A stretch of 64,000 bases of DNA, from positions 1 through 64,000 of the forward strand of contig NZ_CANTZW010000018.1 of NCBI RefSeq assembly GCF_947855115.1, in the 5' to 3' direction. The notes beneath the pieces were generated by a model. That model saw only the letters and a program-made list of their open reading frames with translations, ran no database searches and was not told the DNA's origin. The translations under genes and the position numbers were made by a program. Positions within the stretch are counted from its first letter, which is position 1. Every line of letters starts with the position of its first letter. Below, one piece after another: positions 50,128 to 60,239 of the stretch. The stretch is from an uncultured Parabacteroides sp. Lineage in GTDB: Bacteria > Bacteroidota > Bacteroidia > Bacteroidales > Tannerellaceae.

Positions 50128-53105
50128 GAGTGCTGGCGATCAGAGGACGCAACTTGGCGTCGCTGGAAGGAGAGTTTTCCATTGATTTTACGGAGGAGCC
50201 TTTGGCTTCGGCGGGTATCTACGCTATATCCGGCCCTACAGGGGCGGGAAAATCCACGTTGCTGGATGCCATGTGCCTCGCCCTTTTCTCCCGCACGCCC
50301 CGGACGGAGCTGGCGAAGGAGAATAACGTGCGGCTGAGGGACGTGCAAGAGGATGTGTTGCCGCAAAGCGACCCCCGCTTTCTCTTACGCCGTGGGACGG
50401 CCTCGGGGTATGCGGAGGTAGATTTCGTGGCGCTGAACGGATGCCGGTATCGCAGCCGCTGGTCCGTATCCCGGGCACGGGAGAAGGAAAGCGGGCGTTT
50501 GCAGGCCGCTCGCCTTACATTATATAATATAGATGCCGGGAAAGAGGAGCCGGGAACCAACAAGGACCTGCAAGCCCGTATCGTCGAGCTGATCGGCCTG
50601 ACTTTCGATCAGTTCACCCGCTCGGTGCTCTTGGCCCAAAACGATTTCTCTACTTTCCTGAAAACGGAGCAAGGCGAGAAAGCCTCTTTGCTGGAGAAAC
50701 TGACCGGTACGGAGCAATACTCGGAGATCTCCCGCCGGATCTTCGCCAAGAACGCCGAGGCGAAGGAGGCCTACGAGCAGCTATACGCCCGTGTACAAGG
50801 CATAGAGCTTCTTCCGGAGGAGGAGGTGGAAGCCTCCCAAGCCCGTCTTTCGGTCTTGGAGGGGGAACTGGTCCGTTTGGAGAAGGCGAAGGTCGAGCGG
50901 CAAAGCCTGCGGGAGGCCGTGAAAGCGGCCGAGGTCCAGATCGCCTCGAAGGAAAAACAGCGGGAGGAGAACGCCCATTTCTTGGAACGGGCGTTGGTAT
51001 CGCTGGAAACTGCGAGGAAGGAGTATGAGCAAGGAGAGGTGCGATTGGCGAGGACGGACGAGGAGTCTAAGCGCTTGCGACTGGAATTACAACAGGCACG
51101 GAAACTGGACGTGCAACTGGAATCGGCCTTGAAAGCCCGTTACGAGGCCGACGAACGGATGAAGGAGTTCTCCCGCCGGAAACAGGAGGTGGAAGAGAAA
51201 CTCCGGAAGGTGGAGGAGCAGCAGAAAAAAGCCTCGGAAGAGTGGGACAAGCAGACGGCGTGGCGCGAACGATACCGGAGCAAGGAGGGGATCGCCGAAC
51301 AACTGTCGGCCTTATTGATCTATCTGGATACCTGCCTCACGGCTCGCCGGGCGGTCGAGCGGTCCGACAAGACCTCGCTAGCTATCCGGCAGAAAATCCA
51401 GCGGTTGGAGGTACGAGGACAATCCTTGCGGCGGGAAGCGGAGGCGCACGCCAAGGAACAGGTAAAGATCGAGGAAGAGCGGAAATCCATAGCGCTTGCC
51501 CTTAAGGAATTGGAACCGGAGGCTTTGGATCGGTCGATTGAGACCTGCCGTGTGGAGCGGGAGCGCTTATTGCTGGAGCAAGCCCAGTTCGTAACGACCG
51601 GTGACATCAAAAGCCTGCGGGATAAGCTGACCGCCGGAACGCCTTGCCCGGTCTGTGGAAGCCTTGAGCATCCTTTCGCCTCTCATGAGGCGCACGAGCG
51701 TCTGTTGGCCTTGGCGGATCGTATCTCGGAAGCTACTCTGCGCCTCAAGCGGCTTCTCGACCGTAAAGAACGGCAGGAGGCTTATGCGAAACAATTGGCT
51801 GCCCTACAACAGAAAGAACTGGAACTGCATAAACAAATCGCCGCCGACGAGAACGCACGGACGGAATTAAGGAACCAGCTACAATCCCTGTCCGAGCAGA
51901 TCGAACGGGAAGAATTGGATAAGCGGGAGCAACAGGAGAAGCTATCCCAATCCCTGTCTGCCGCTAACGCCCTGTTCGGGAACGACGCATGGCAGGCGGG
52001 CTGGAACAAGGACCCGGAAAGCTTCCGGGAGACCTTGACGGATTTCGCCCGCCAGTGGCAAGCCAACAGGGAACGCCTGCGGGAACTGGAACGGGAGCGA
52101 AGCGCCCATCAAGCGGAACGGGAGTCCTACGAGGCTTTTCTTCCTCCCTTGCGCAAGCAATACGAGGACGCCGCGAAAGCCTACGACGAGAAGGATCAAA
52201 CCTATGCCCGCTTGCGCTCGGAACGGAATCTCCTTTTGGGAGGCCAGCCCGCCGACCAAGTGGAACGTGCCTTCCACGAACGGGTGGAAGCCTTGAAGAG
52301 CCATTTGAAGCAGTTACAAGAAAGTACGACGAGGCATGCCGGCGAGGTGGAGCAATACCGGGGAATGACGGAACAGATCAAGAAGGATCTGATGGAGACT
52401 TCTGCGGTCCTTTCCGTACGCCGGCAGGAGCTGGATAACTGGATGACTGCTTATCAAGCGACCTCCGAAGGCAAGACGCTGGAGGAATCCCTGTCGGAGA
52501 TAACTGCGCAAAAGTCCGAATGTAGCTTCCGTCTGCGTACGCACGAGGAGAATAAACGGAAGATAGCCGGTTTCCAGCAAGAACTCTCGGAACGGAGGGC
52601 GGTGAGCGAGCGTTGGGCGAAGCTGAATGAATTGGCAGGCTCGGCGGATGGCGCTAAGTTCCGTAGGATCGCTCAAGGCTACACCTTGGATGTCTTGTTG
52701 AGTTACGCGAATGTGCAATTGCGGCAACTATCCCGGCGTTACCGGCTGGAGCGTGTGCCGGATACCTTGGCCTTGCAGGTGATCGACCAGGATATGTGCG
52801 ACGAGATCCGTACCGTGCATAGCCTTTCCGGAGGGGAGTCTTTCTTGGTCTCGCTGGCTTTGGCGCTAGGCTTGTCCTCGCTCTCCTCGAACCGGATGAA
52901 GGTAGAAAGCCTGTTTATCGATGAAGGCTTCGGCTCTTTGGATGCGGAGACGTTACGGGTCGCTATGGATGCCTTGGAGAGCCTGCGTACGCAAGGACGC
53001 AAGATCGGCGTGATCTCGCACGTGCAGGAAATGACGGAACGTATTCCCGTACAGATCCGGGTGAACCGGGCGGGAAACGGACGGAGTTATCTGGAAGTCA
53101 TATAG
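50124..53105 (+). CDS. sbcC: SbcC ATPase subunit (Rad50-type)
   Basis: 993 residues. Walker A GPTGAGKST near residue 35 and Walker B LFIDEGFGSLD near the C-terminus, with signature LSGGESF, form the split ATPase head. Between them are two long coiled coils (about 180-480 and 550-870) joined by a zinc hook TPCPVCGS with Cys near 508 and 511. It holds DNA and drives SbcD. A single promoter upstream of sbcD should serve both genes. Confidence 0.96.
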   Translation: MRVLAIRGRNLASLEGEFSIDFTEEPLASAGIYAISGPTGAGKSTLLDAMCLALFSRTPRTELAKENNVRLRDVQEDVLPQSDPRFLLRRGTASGYAEVDFVALNGCRYRSRWSVSRAREKESGRLQAARLTLYNIDAGKEEPGTNKDLQARIVELIGLTFDQFTRSVLLAQNDFSTFLKTEQGEKASLLEKLTGTEQYSEISRRIFAKNAEAKEAYEQLYARVQGIELLPEEEVEASQARLSVLEGELVRLEKAKVERQSLREAVKAAEVQIASKEKQREENAHFLERALVSLETARKEYEQGEVRLARTDEESKRLRLELQQARKLDVQLESALKARYEADERMKEFSRRKQEVEEKLRKVEEQQKKASEEWDKQTAWRERYRSKEGIAEQLSALLIYLDTCLTARRAVERSDKTSLAIRQKIQRLEVRGQSLRREAEAHAKEQVKIEEERKSIALALKELEPEALDRSIETCRVERERLLLEQAQFVTTGDIKSLRDKLTAGTPCPVCGSLEHPFASHEAHERLLALADRISEATLRLKRLLDRKERQEAYAKQLAALQQKELELHKQIAADENARTELRNQLQSLSEQIEREELDKREQQEKLSQSLSAANALFGNDAWQAGWNKDPESFRETLTDFARQWQANRERLRELERERSAHQAERESYEAFLPPLRKQYEDAAKAYDEKDQTYARLRSERNLLLGGQPADQVERAFHERVEALKSHLKQLQESTTRHAGEVEQYRGMTEQIKKDLMETSAVLSVRRQELDNWMTAYQATSEGKTLEESLSEITAQKSECSFRLRTHEENKRKIAGFQQELSERRAVSERWAKLNELAGSADGAKFRRIAQGYTLDVLLSYANVQLRQLSRRYRLERVPDTLALQVIDQDMCDEIRTVHSLSGGESFLVSLALALGLSSLSSNRMKVESLFIDEGFGSLDAETLRVAMDALESLRTQGRKIGVISHVQEMTERIPVQIRVNRAGNGRSYLEVI

Positions 53106-53107
53106 CT

Positions 53108-53692
53108 TTACCAGCCATTGTGATGGATCTGTTGGGCGTTGTATTTGTTTTTGGGTGTCTCTTTCTGCATAGGGTATCCTACGGGTATGACGTTCAACGG
53201 CATGATATGATCCGGTAGCCGAAGCTCTTTCCGTACGATCTCGATCCGGTCCGGATAGGGATAAACAGCCGTCCATACGGCTCCCAATCCCATGGATTCT
53301 GCGGCGAGTAGTAGGTTCTGTGAGGCCGCGGAACAATCCAGAAACCAAGCGTTGGAGGATTTGACGGTATCGCCGCAAACAACGATCGCTTGCCTCGTTT
53401 CTTTCAGCATCCGGGCGAAGGGGAGGCCTTCGGCCATCGTATCCAAGGCTTTCCGGTCGGTTACGATAATGAATTCCCAAGGTCGCCTGTCACGGGAGGA
53501 GGGGGCGGCCATTCCGGCCCGTATCAGTTTGTCTATCTTTTCTTTTTCTACCGGGCGATCCTTATACTTACGTACGCTTTTACGATTGAGTATCGTTTCC
53601 AAGGTCTGGTTTTCTGGTTCCTGCCGTTGGCTTTCCGTAGAGGAACAACTCACTAGGAAAGTGGCGATCAAGAAGAAAAGATAGATTCTCAT
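53108..53692 (-). CDS. Nitroreductase-family lipoprotein
   Basis: 194 residues. A lipoprotein signal with lipobox LVSC (Cys16) precedes a nitroreductase domain: LNRKSVRKYKDRPVEKEKI, AAPSSRDRRPWEFI (FMN contacts), and LGAVWTAVYPYPDR with LNVIPVGYP. The nitroreductase fold normally sits in the cytosol with FMN, so export as a lipoprotein is uncommon and it must obtain FMN outside. It converges with sbcC, separated by 2 bp. It may reduce quinones or nitro compounds at the membrane (inference). Confidence 0.88.
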   Translation of the reverse strand: MRIYLFFLIATFLVSCSSTESQRQEPENQTLETILNRKSVRKYKDRPVEKEKIDKLIRAGMAAPSSRDRRPWEFIIVTDRKALDTMAEGLPFARMLKETRQAIVVCGDTVKSSNAWFLDCSAASQNLLLAAESMGLGAVWTAVYPYPDRIEIVRKELRLPDHIMPLNVIPVGYPMQKETPKNKYNAQQIHHNGW

Positions 53693-53722
53693 AAAGACGG
53701 GTTTATATGGATTTATAACGGA

Positions 53723-56014
53723 TTATTTACTTAATATCAACGTAGAAGGCATCTTCTGCAAGGCTTCTTTCCGGTGCTCGGAGACATCGTTCCATGTCTT
53801 ATAACTGATCAGCATGAAGTTGAAGCTGTTGAATAACTGGGGCGTAAGGTCTTTCTCTCGTAGAAGCGTGGTCTGCTTCACGTCTTCCGTGAAGCGCTGG
53901 ATTCCTTCCTTGATCGCCTCGTTCCCTGGGGTCGTACTGCTGGATTTATCAAGTACGCTGGCCGAGCCGTGTGTGGACTTCAATAAGGTCTGGGCATATC
54001 CCAACAGGAATAAGTCCTCCTCGGAGTCGATAACTACGATCACGTTCGATGCCTTGACGAAATTCCGGTTCACGAATACACCTACCGGGCAATTGCTTTG
54101 CTCGATAAACATCTTCGTCTTGTCTTTCAATAAGGCCCCCGGATAAAACCAGGATTCCGGAGCCTTGAAACGTTTGAAATAACGGTTGTAAAAAGAGGCC
54201 CGGTAATGGCTTGCCGCTATATCGTCCGGCGTGTTGCTCATCGATATCCCGGAACCGACCAGAAGGAAATCATACCCCTCGTTGTTTACGATGCTGCAAA
54301 TATCCACTCCGGCGTTGTTCGATACCTCGTAGCGGGTCTGTATCTGAATACCCAGCTTCTTGGCCCCGTAAAGGATTGGGCCGAAGCTGACTTCCTCGAA
54401 ATTATCCGTATGTAGCGGGTTTACGTCCGAGCCAACCGTCAGGTGCAGCGCCGTGAGCTCCAGCTTGTTTTTGCCTTGGGCGAACATCTGGTAGGCCACG
54501 TCCAGCATGATCTGTCCGTTTCCGGCCCGTCCGAAGGATAGCAGTACCTTGAATATACCCTCCAACGGCCTTCTCTCTTTCTGCTCCATCAGCTTATCGT
54601 GCGTTCGGTAACAGAACTTGATGAATGAGACCAGCGGTGTTGTCATAAAAGTGGTGACCAGCGTCATTAGCACTAAGATCACGAATACGGAAGGCGTCAA
54701 TATCCCCATCTCGTACCCGATCGTCAGTACGACCAGCTCCATCAACCCGCGGGTGTTCATGAGCGCCCCTATGTATAAGCTATCCTTCCAGCTCTCACCC
54801 ACGAACCGGGCAGAGAACATCGCTCCCCCGAACTTCCCCGCGATGGCCACTACAATGAAGATAAGGCATAGCCACCATAACTCAGGCTTGTTTAGAAGAC
54901 CTATTTCCGTACGTAATCCGGTAGATACGAAGAATAAGGGGAGGAAAAGCGCAAGGGATACATCTTCTACTTTCTCGGTCATGATCTTGCGGAACTTGAT
55001 ATTTCCCGGCATCACCACCCCGGCGATAAAAGCGCCGAACAAGGCATGCAATCCCAATATCTCCGTCAGATAAGCCGAGGTAATCAATAGCAAGAAGATG
55101 AAAGCGACCAGCCCTTTGTCGATCACCTCTTTATTATGGTAGATATGTCCGATCATCCGCAGGAATGGCCGTACCGCCAAAAACATAAACGCTATGTAAA
55201 GAACCGAGAACAAGATATTGTAGACGGCACTTAGCATCGACCCTGCCTGTGCGATCGCGATGACAACCGCCAGCAAGCACCAAGCGGTGATATCCCCATT
55301 CGCCGCGCTCGCTAGCGAGATGGTACCCAGATGCGTCTTGGTAAGCCCTTTTTCTTGGATAATACGTGCCAATACGGGAAAGGCGGTAATGCTCATGGCG
55401 ATACCTATAAACAAGGCAAAGGAGAGGAATGGGGTTGTCTTATCCGCGTATTTGTCGTATACGAAATAGGCGGTTAACATACCGCAAAAGAAGGGAACGA
55501 TCGTACTGGTATGACTAATTAATATGGTTTCATTTAGCTTTTTTCTCACCTCGGAGAGGTTAAGCTCCATCCCGATGGCGAACATAAAAAGTATAAGTCC
55601 GAATTGACTCAACATATTTATATTCGCCAGCGATTCTATAGGAAAAAGGAATGCGGAAGCCTCCGGGAATAAATTACCTAATACGGACGGCCCCAGCACG
55701 ATTCCGGCTACGATTTCACCGATGACTGTAGGTTGCCCGATCTTCAGGAATAACCAACCGAACAAACGGCACGTGAGCAATATCGTAATGATTTGTAAAA
55801 GTAGAATTCCTATGGAAGATTCGATATTATGTACTAATAATTGAGAAAATAAGGTAAACCCCTCTTGTAAATTACTAGGTGCATTTTGGATGGACGCTAT
55901 AGAGTTTTCCAGTTGCCGACTTTCTCCTTCTTTGGCGATAAAGTACATCAGCGAACCGAAAAAGAGGATTATCATTAGGTAAAAGGCTATACTTTTTGTT
56001 CCCTTGCTCATCAT
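53723..56014 (-). CDS. CPA2 family cation/H+ antiporter, second copy
   Basis: 763 residues. An N-terminal helix and loop (1-75) is followed by about 12 transmembrane helices (75-470), with the CPA2 pattern FGLILFMFAIGMELNL, GEIVAGIVLGPSVLG and LHALFGAFIAGVVMPG. The soluble C-terminal part (about 485-763) has two weak USP-like halves (EGIFKVLLSFGRAGNGQIML and VIVVIDSEEDLFLLGYAQTL). It shares domain order but only modest similarity with the antiporter at 6845-8914. It should exchange K+ or Na+ for H+. Confidence 0.9.
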   Translation of the reverse strand: MMSKGTKSIAFYLMIILFFGSLMYFIAKEGESRQLENSIASIQNAPSNLQEGFTLFSQLLVHNIESSIGILLLQIITILLTCRLFGWLFLKIGQPTVIGEIVAGIVLGPSVLGNLFPEASAFLFPIESLANINMLSQFGLILFMFAIGMELNLSEVRKKLNETILISHTSTIVPFFCGMLTAYFVYDKYADKTTPFLSFALFIGIAMSITAFPVLARIIQEKGLTKTHLGTISLASAANGDITAWCLLAVVIAIAQAGSMLSAVYNILFSVLYIAFMFLAVRPFLRMIGHIYHNKEVIDKGLVAFIFLLLITSAYLTEILGLHALFGAFIAGVVMPGNIKFRKIMTEKVEDVSLALFLPLFFVSTGLRTEIGLLNKPELWWLCLIFIVVAIAGKFGGAMFSARFVGESWKDSLYIGALMNTRGLMELVVLTIGYEMGILTPSVFVILVLMTLVTTFMTTPLVSFIKFCYRTHDKLMEQKERRPLEGIFKVLLSFGRAGNGQIMLDVAYQMFAQGKNKLELTALHLTVGSDVNPLHTDNFEEVSFGPILYGAKKLGIQIQTRYEVSNNAGVDICSIVNNEGYDFLLVGSGISMSNTPDDIAASHYRASFYNRYFKRFKAPESWFYPGALLKDKTKMFIEQSNCPVGVFVNRNFVKASNVIVVIDSEEDLFLLGYAQTLLKSTHGSASVLDKSSSTTPGNEAIKEGIQRFTEDVKQTTLLREKDLTPQLFNSFNFMLISYKTWNDVSEHRKEALQKMPSTLILSK

Positions 56015-56077
56015 TGTACGGTTTACCGCGAATATAAGAAATATCCTAATATTATCAATGGGTATGTTTTTTTCTTT

Positions 56078-56085
56078 TATCTTTG
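56078..56085 (+). promoter_or_regulatory. -7 box before glgB
   Basis: TATCTTTG, perfect TAnnTTTG, 24 bp before the ATG at 56110; the -33 region is AT-rich without TTTG at 19 nt. Confidence 0.5.
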
Positions 56086-56109
56086 CCGAGAACCAAATTA
56101 TAATAAATC

Positions 56110-58128
56110 ATGGAGTCTCTAAATCTGATAAAAAATGACCCGTGGCTAGCCCCTTATGAGGCGGCTATAGAAGGCCGGTATCAATACGTGATTGATAAAG
56201 AAAAGAACCTGACGAATAATGGTAAACAGACCTTATCCGAGATGGCTTCCGGATACCTTTATTTTGGGTTACACAAAACCACGAAAGGCTGGGTGTTTCG
56301 CGAATGGGCGCCGAATGCCACCGCTATTTATTTGATCGGTACATTCAACGGATGGCAGAAGGATAATAAGTACAAGCTTAAACGTAAGGCGAATGGCGTA
56401 TGGGAGATCGCTTTGAGTGGCGCGCAGATGCACCATGAGGATTTGTTTAAGTTGCTGGTCGAGTGGGACGGGGGCAGCGGAGAGCGTATTCCCGCGTGGA
56501 CTCGCCGGGTCGTGCAAGATGAACAATCCAAGATATTCAGCGCTCAGGTATGGGACCCGGAGAAACCCTATAAATTCAAGAATAAACGATTCAAACCTAA
56601 AAAGTCTCCCCTTTTGATTTATGAGTGCCATATCGGTATGAGTACCAATGAGGAGAAGGTGGGGACTTATAATGAGTTCCGTCAAAATATATTGCCTCGC
56701 GTAGCGAAGGACGGTTATAACGCTATCCAGATCATGGCTATACAGGAACATCCTTATTACGGATCGTTCGGCTATCATGTAAGTAGCTTCTTCGCCGCTT
56801 CTTCCCGTTTCGGTACGCCGGACGAGCTGAAACAACTGATCGATGAGGCGCACGGGATGGGCATCGCCGTGATCATGGACATCGTGCATAGCCATGCCGT
56901 AAAGAACGAGGTGGAGGGATTAGGCCGCTTCGACGGTTCGTATGACCAATATTTCCTGAGTGGCGAACGCCGTGAGCATCCGGCATGGGATTCTCTATGC
57001 TTCAATTATGGAAAAAACGAGGTGCTTCATTTCCTTTTGTCGAATTGTAAGTTTTGGCTGGAAGAGTATAAGTTCGATGGTTTCCGTTTCGATGGCGTTA
57101 CTTCCATGCTTTATTACAGCCACGGCTTAGGTGAGGCTTTCTGTAATTATGGCGATTATTTTAATGGTTGCCAAGATGGTGACGCTATCGCCTATCTTAC
57201 CTTGGCCAATAAGTTGATCCATGAGGTGAACCCTAACGCTATAACGATCGCCGAGGAGGTGAGTGGTATGCCGGGCTTAGCCGCCAAGGTGGAAGATGGT
57301 GGTTATGGTTTTGATTACCGTATGGCCATGAATATCCCGGATTATTGGATCAAGATGATCAAGGAAAAGAAAGATGAGGATTGGCATCCGTCTTCGATCT
57401 GGTGGGAGACCACGAACCGTCGTTCCGATGAGAAGACGATCAGTTACGCCGAGAGCCACGACCAGGCTTTGGTGGGCGATAAGACGATCATTTTCCGCCT
57501 GATCGATGCCGATATGTACTGGCATATGCAAAAAGATGATCATAATTTTATGGTAGATAGAGGTATCGCCTTGCATAAAATGATCCGTTTGGTTACGGCT
57601 TCTACCATCAATGGTGGTTATCTGAGCTTCATGGGAAATGAGTTCGGGCATCCGGAATGGATCGATTTCCCAAGGGAGGGGAATGGATGGTCTTATAAAT
57701 ACGCCCGTCGCCAATGGAACTTGGTAGACAATTTGGATTTGAAATATCATTTCTTGGGTGATTTCGATCGTGAGATGCTGGAATTGATCGGAGGCGTGAA
57801 GAATTTCCAGGATACTCCTATTCAAAAGGTCTGGGACAATGATGGCGATCAGATATTGGCTTATATGCGTAAGGACTTGGTCTTCGTATTCAATTTTAAC
57901 CCTACGAAATCGTTTACGGATTATGGTTTCTTGGTGCCGAAAGGAGAATATGAGGTCGTGCTGAACACCGATGCTCCCTGTTTCGGGGGATTTGGCTTGG
58001 CCGATGATACCATAAGGCATTTTACGCAACTTGATCCGTTATATAAGAAAGAAAAGAAAGAATGGCTGAAACTTTATATCCCGGCACGTAGCGCCGTCGT
58101 ATTAAGGAAAGTGAAGGCCAAAAAGTAA
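56110..58128 (+). CDS. glgB: 1,4-alpha-glucan branching enzyme (GH13)
   Basis: 672 residues. A CBM48 domain (about 60-150, FREWAPNATAIYLIGTFNGW) is followed by the GH13 barrel and a C-terminal beta domain. Catalytic motifs: DGFRFDGV with nucleophile Asp328, IAEEVSG with the acid/base Glu near 382, and YAESHDQALVGDK with the transition-state Asp. It makes alpha-1,6 branches in glycogen. The length and the C-terminal all-beta part fit eukaryote-like/Bacteroidetes branching enzymes. It is 22 bp from manA on the same strand. Confidence 0.92.
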   Translation: MESLNLIKNDPWLAPYEAAIEGRYQYVIDKEKNLTNNGKQTLSEMASGYLYFGLHKTTKGWVFREWAPNATAIYLIGTFNGWQKDNKYKLKRKANGVWEIALSGAQMHHEDLFKLLVEWDGGSGERIPAWTRRVVQDEQSKIFSAQVWDPEKPYKFKNKRFKPKKSPLLIYECHIGMSTNEEKVGTYNEFRQNILPRVAKDGYNAIQIMAIQEHPYYGSFGYHVSSFFAASSRFGTPDELKQLIDEAHGMGIAVIMDIVHSHAVKNEVEGLGRFDGSYDQYFLSGERREHPAWDSLCFNYGKNEVLHFLLSNCKFWLEEYKFDGFRFDGVTSMLYYSHGLGEAFCNYGDYFNGCQDGDAIAYLTLANKLIHEVNPNAITIAEEVSGMPGLAAKVEDGGYGFDYRMAMNIPDYWIKMIKEKKDEDWHPSSIWWETTNRRSDEKTISYAESHDQALVGDKTIIFRLIDADMYWHMQKDDHNFMVDRGIALHKMIRLVTASTINGGYLSFMGNEFGHPEWIDFPREGNGWSYKYARRQWNLVDNLDLKYHFLGDFDREMLELIGGVKNFQDTPIQKVWDNDGDQILAYMRKDLVFVFNFNPTKSFTDYGFLVPKGEYEVVLNTDAPCFGGFGLADDTIRHFTQLDPLYKKEKKEWLKLYIPARSAVVLRKVKAKK

Positions 58129-58150
58129 AACTCTATACACAAAACACGTT

Positions 58151-59128
58151 ATGTTATATCCATTTACATTTAAGCCGATCCTCAAAAAGGTGATTTGGGG
58201 CGGTTCAGATATCTGCCCGTTTAAGGGTATTACTCCGGTAGAGAATGGCGTTGGCGAGAGCTGGGAGCTTTCTCATGTCGAGGGAAATTATTCAATCGTT
58301 GATAATGGCGAGTTGGAAGGCAAGTCTTTGGATGAGTTGATCCGTTCTTATGGCAAGGATTTGCTGGGTGAGAAAGTGATGGAGAGATTCGGGACGACTT
58401 TCCCATTGCTTATCAAGTTTATCGATGCCCGTGATAATTTATCCATTCAAGTTCACCCGGATGACGAGTTGGCGAAAAAGCGTCACAACTCTTTTGGTAA
58501 GACGGAGATGTGGTATGTGATCAAGGCAGAGAAAGGCGCCGGCTTGTATTCCGGCTTCTCTGAGCAAATCGATGCGGAGGAATACGTGAAGCGAGTGGAG
58601 AACAATACGATCATGGATGTACTTCAGCGCTACGATGTAAATGAAGGTGATGTATTCTTCTTGCCGGCAGGACGTGTACATGCGATTGGAGCGGGTTGCT
58701 TCATCGCTGAGATCCAGCAGACCAGTAATATCACATATCGTATTTACGATTACAACCGTAAGGATGCGAATGGCAATGGCCGTGAATTACATACGGAGTT
58801 GGCGAAAGACGCTATCGATTATACGTTGTATCCGGATTACCGCACTCATTACAAAGGTCATACGAACGCTACGGTAGAGTTGGCAGACTGTAAGTATTTC
58901 ACGACAAACCTTTTGGATCTGGATACGATCATGGTTCGTAACTTCTCGGAGTTGGATTCTTTTGTCGTTTATATCTGTATGGCAGGTAAGGCTTCCATCC
59001 GTGATAATAAAGGAAATGAGATTTTTGTGCATCAAGGCCAGACCGTCTTGATCCCGGCCGACACGGAGGTGGTAACCATCTCTCCGGCTCCGGGCGCTAA
59101 GTTCATGGAGACTTATATCGGACAATAA
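58151..59128 (+). CDS. manA: Mannose-6-phosphate isomerase, class I
   Basis: 325 residues, a cupin-fold enzyme that interconverts fructose 6-phosphate and mannose 6-phosphate, feeding GDP-mannose/fucose synthesis. Zinc-binding motifs: LSIQVHPDDE (Gln, His) and GCFIAEIQQTSNITYRIYDY with Glu; also PAGRVHAIGAG with His. It is probably co-transcribed with glgB and ends at a strong terminator. Confidence 0.93.
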   Translation: MLYPFTFKPILKKVIWGGSDICPFKGITPVENGVGESWELSHVEGNYSIVDNGELEGKSLDELIRSYGKDLLGEKVMERFGTTFPLLIKFIDARDNLSIQVHPDDELAKKRHNSFGKTEMWYVIKAEKGAGLYSGFSEQIDAEEYVKRVENNTIMDVLQRYDVNEGDVFFLPAGRVHAIGAGCFIAEIQQTSNITYRIYDYNRKDANGNGRELHTELAKDAIDYTLYPDYRTHYKGHTNATVELADCKYFTTNLLDLDTIMVRNFSELDSFVVYICMAGKASIRDNKGNEIFVHQGQTVLIPADTEVVTISPAPGAKFMETYIGQ

Positions 59129-59154
59129 TATTGTACCGTTAAAATAGCAAGGGG

Positions 59155-59197
59155 GGGTGAATTCTGAGTGTTCTCAAATGGAATTCACCCTCTTTTT
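59155..59197 (+). terminator. Intrinsic terminator after manA
   Basis: GGGTGAATTC (59155-59164) pairs with GAATTCACCC (59181-59190), followed by a run of T. Confidence 0.85.
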
Positions 59198-59203
59198 TTG
59201 TCC

Positions 59204-60076
59204 TCATCTCTCTGCGATATAAACCCCACTGATAATGGCTAAAGCCCCAATACCAGAGGCTATCGTGATAGTCTCCGATAGAAAAATAGCGGAGGTTAGA
59301 AGGGTGATCAAGGGGACAATATAAATATAATTAGTGGTCTTGGAGGCCCCGAGAGCCCTGACTGCCGTATTCCACATGATATAACAAAGCATTGAGGCGA
59401 TAACACCCAGAAATAATATATTTAAATACACGATTGGTAGTTTCAATAACTCAATGTCGATAGTTAGGGGGAAGATCGTGAAATAGACGAGGAGAGAAAG
59501 TATTCCATAGAAAAATACTTTTCGTGTGATGAATAAGGTGGGATAAGAACGACTCAGGCGTCTTAAAATAAGGCAGTAAAAGGCCCACATCGTAGCGGCC
59601 ACTAAAGTAAGGAAATCGCCAAGCGGGTTCATTTTTAAAAGGACACTACCGTTAAAGACTACTAACCCCACCCCGAATAAGGCAACTAAAGATCCGTATA
59701 ATAATCTTTTCTTGAGAGGCTCTTTGTAAAATAAATGTGATAATACCGTTGTGATGATTGGTGCCGTGCAGATCAATAATGAAACGTTGGATGCCAATGT
59801 GATACCTAATGCGGTATTCTCCGCGATGAAGTACAAGGAACCTCCACACAACCCGGATAGGAACAATAGAAACTCATCTTTTACATGATTAGCCCACAAG
59901 CGCTGATGCGCTATTGTCAAAATACAGAAATATGCGAGTACGAAGCGATATAACAATATCTCTACCGGCGATAATCCTGTATTGATCAGTATTTTTGTGG
60001 AGACAAACGTGGTTCCCCATATAATGACTGTCAATATGGCGATACAATGGAACAGAAGATTTTCGCTTTTAAACAT
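59204..60076 (-). CDS. DMT family (EamA) exporter
   Basis: 290 residues with ten membrane helices in two EamA repeats (about 8-140 and 150-285). Typical elements: WGTTFVSTKILINTGLSPVE, RFVLAYFCILTIA, YFIAENTALGITLASNVSLL and KTTNYIYIVPLITLL. It probably exports amino acids or other metabolites. It is divergent from the Lrp/AsnC regulator at 60240, the usual arrangement for a regulator controlling an exporter. Confidence 0.92.
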   Translation of the reverse strand: MFKSENLLFHCIAILTVIIWGTTFVSTKILINTGLSPVEILLYRFVLAYFCILTIAHQRLWANHVKDEFLLFLSGLCGGSLYFIAENTALGITLASNVSLLICTAPIITTVLSHLFYKEPLKKRLLYGSLVALFGVGLVVFNGSVLLKMNPLGDFLTLVAATMWAFYCLILRRLSRSYPTLFITRKVFFYGILSLLVYFTIFPLTIDIELLKLPIVYLNILFLGVIASMLCYIMWNTAVRALGASKTTNYIYIVPLITLLTSAIFLSETITIASGIGALAIISGVYIAER

Positions 60077-60107
60077 AATTGTGTTGGAATTAGATTTTTA
60101 TTTGCTG

Positions 60108-60115
60108 CAAAGTTA
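60108..60115 (-). promoter_or_regulatory. -7 box of the DMT exporter (minus strand)
   Basis: TAACTTTG on the minus strand (60115 to 60108), 31 bp before the ATG. Confidence 0.5.
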
Positions 60116-60166
60116 TCTAAAGAAGATTGTTTTCCTATATGTCAAACTTACATACGATAATTTTCC

Positions 60167-60174
60167 TATTTTTG
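60167..60174 (+). promoter_or_regulatory. -7 box of the Lrp-type regulator
   Basis: TATTTTTG, perfect TAnnTTTG, 65 bp before the ATG at 60240. It lies between the divergent genes, so binding here could control both. Confidence 0.45.
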
Positions 60175-60239
60175 TCCTGTTTTGTATTCTATAATCCTGA
60201 TTCGGGAATGTTAAATCAAATAAAACAGGAAAAAAAACT

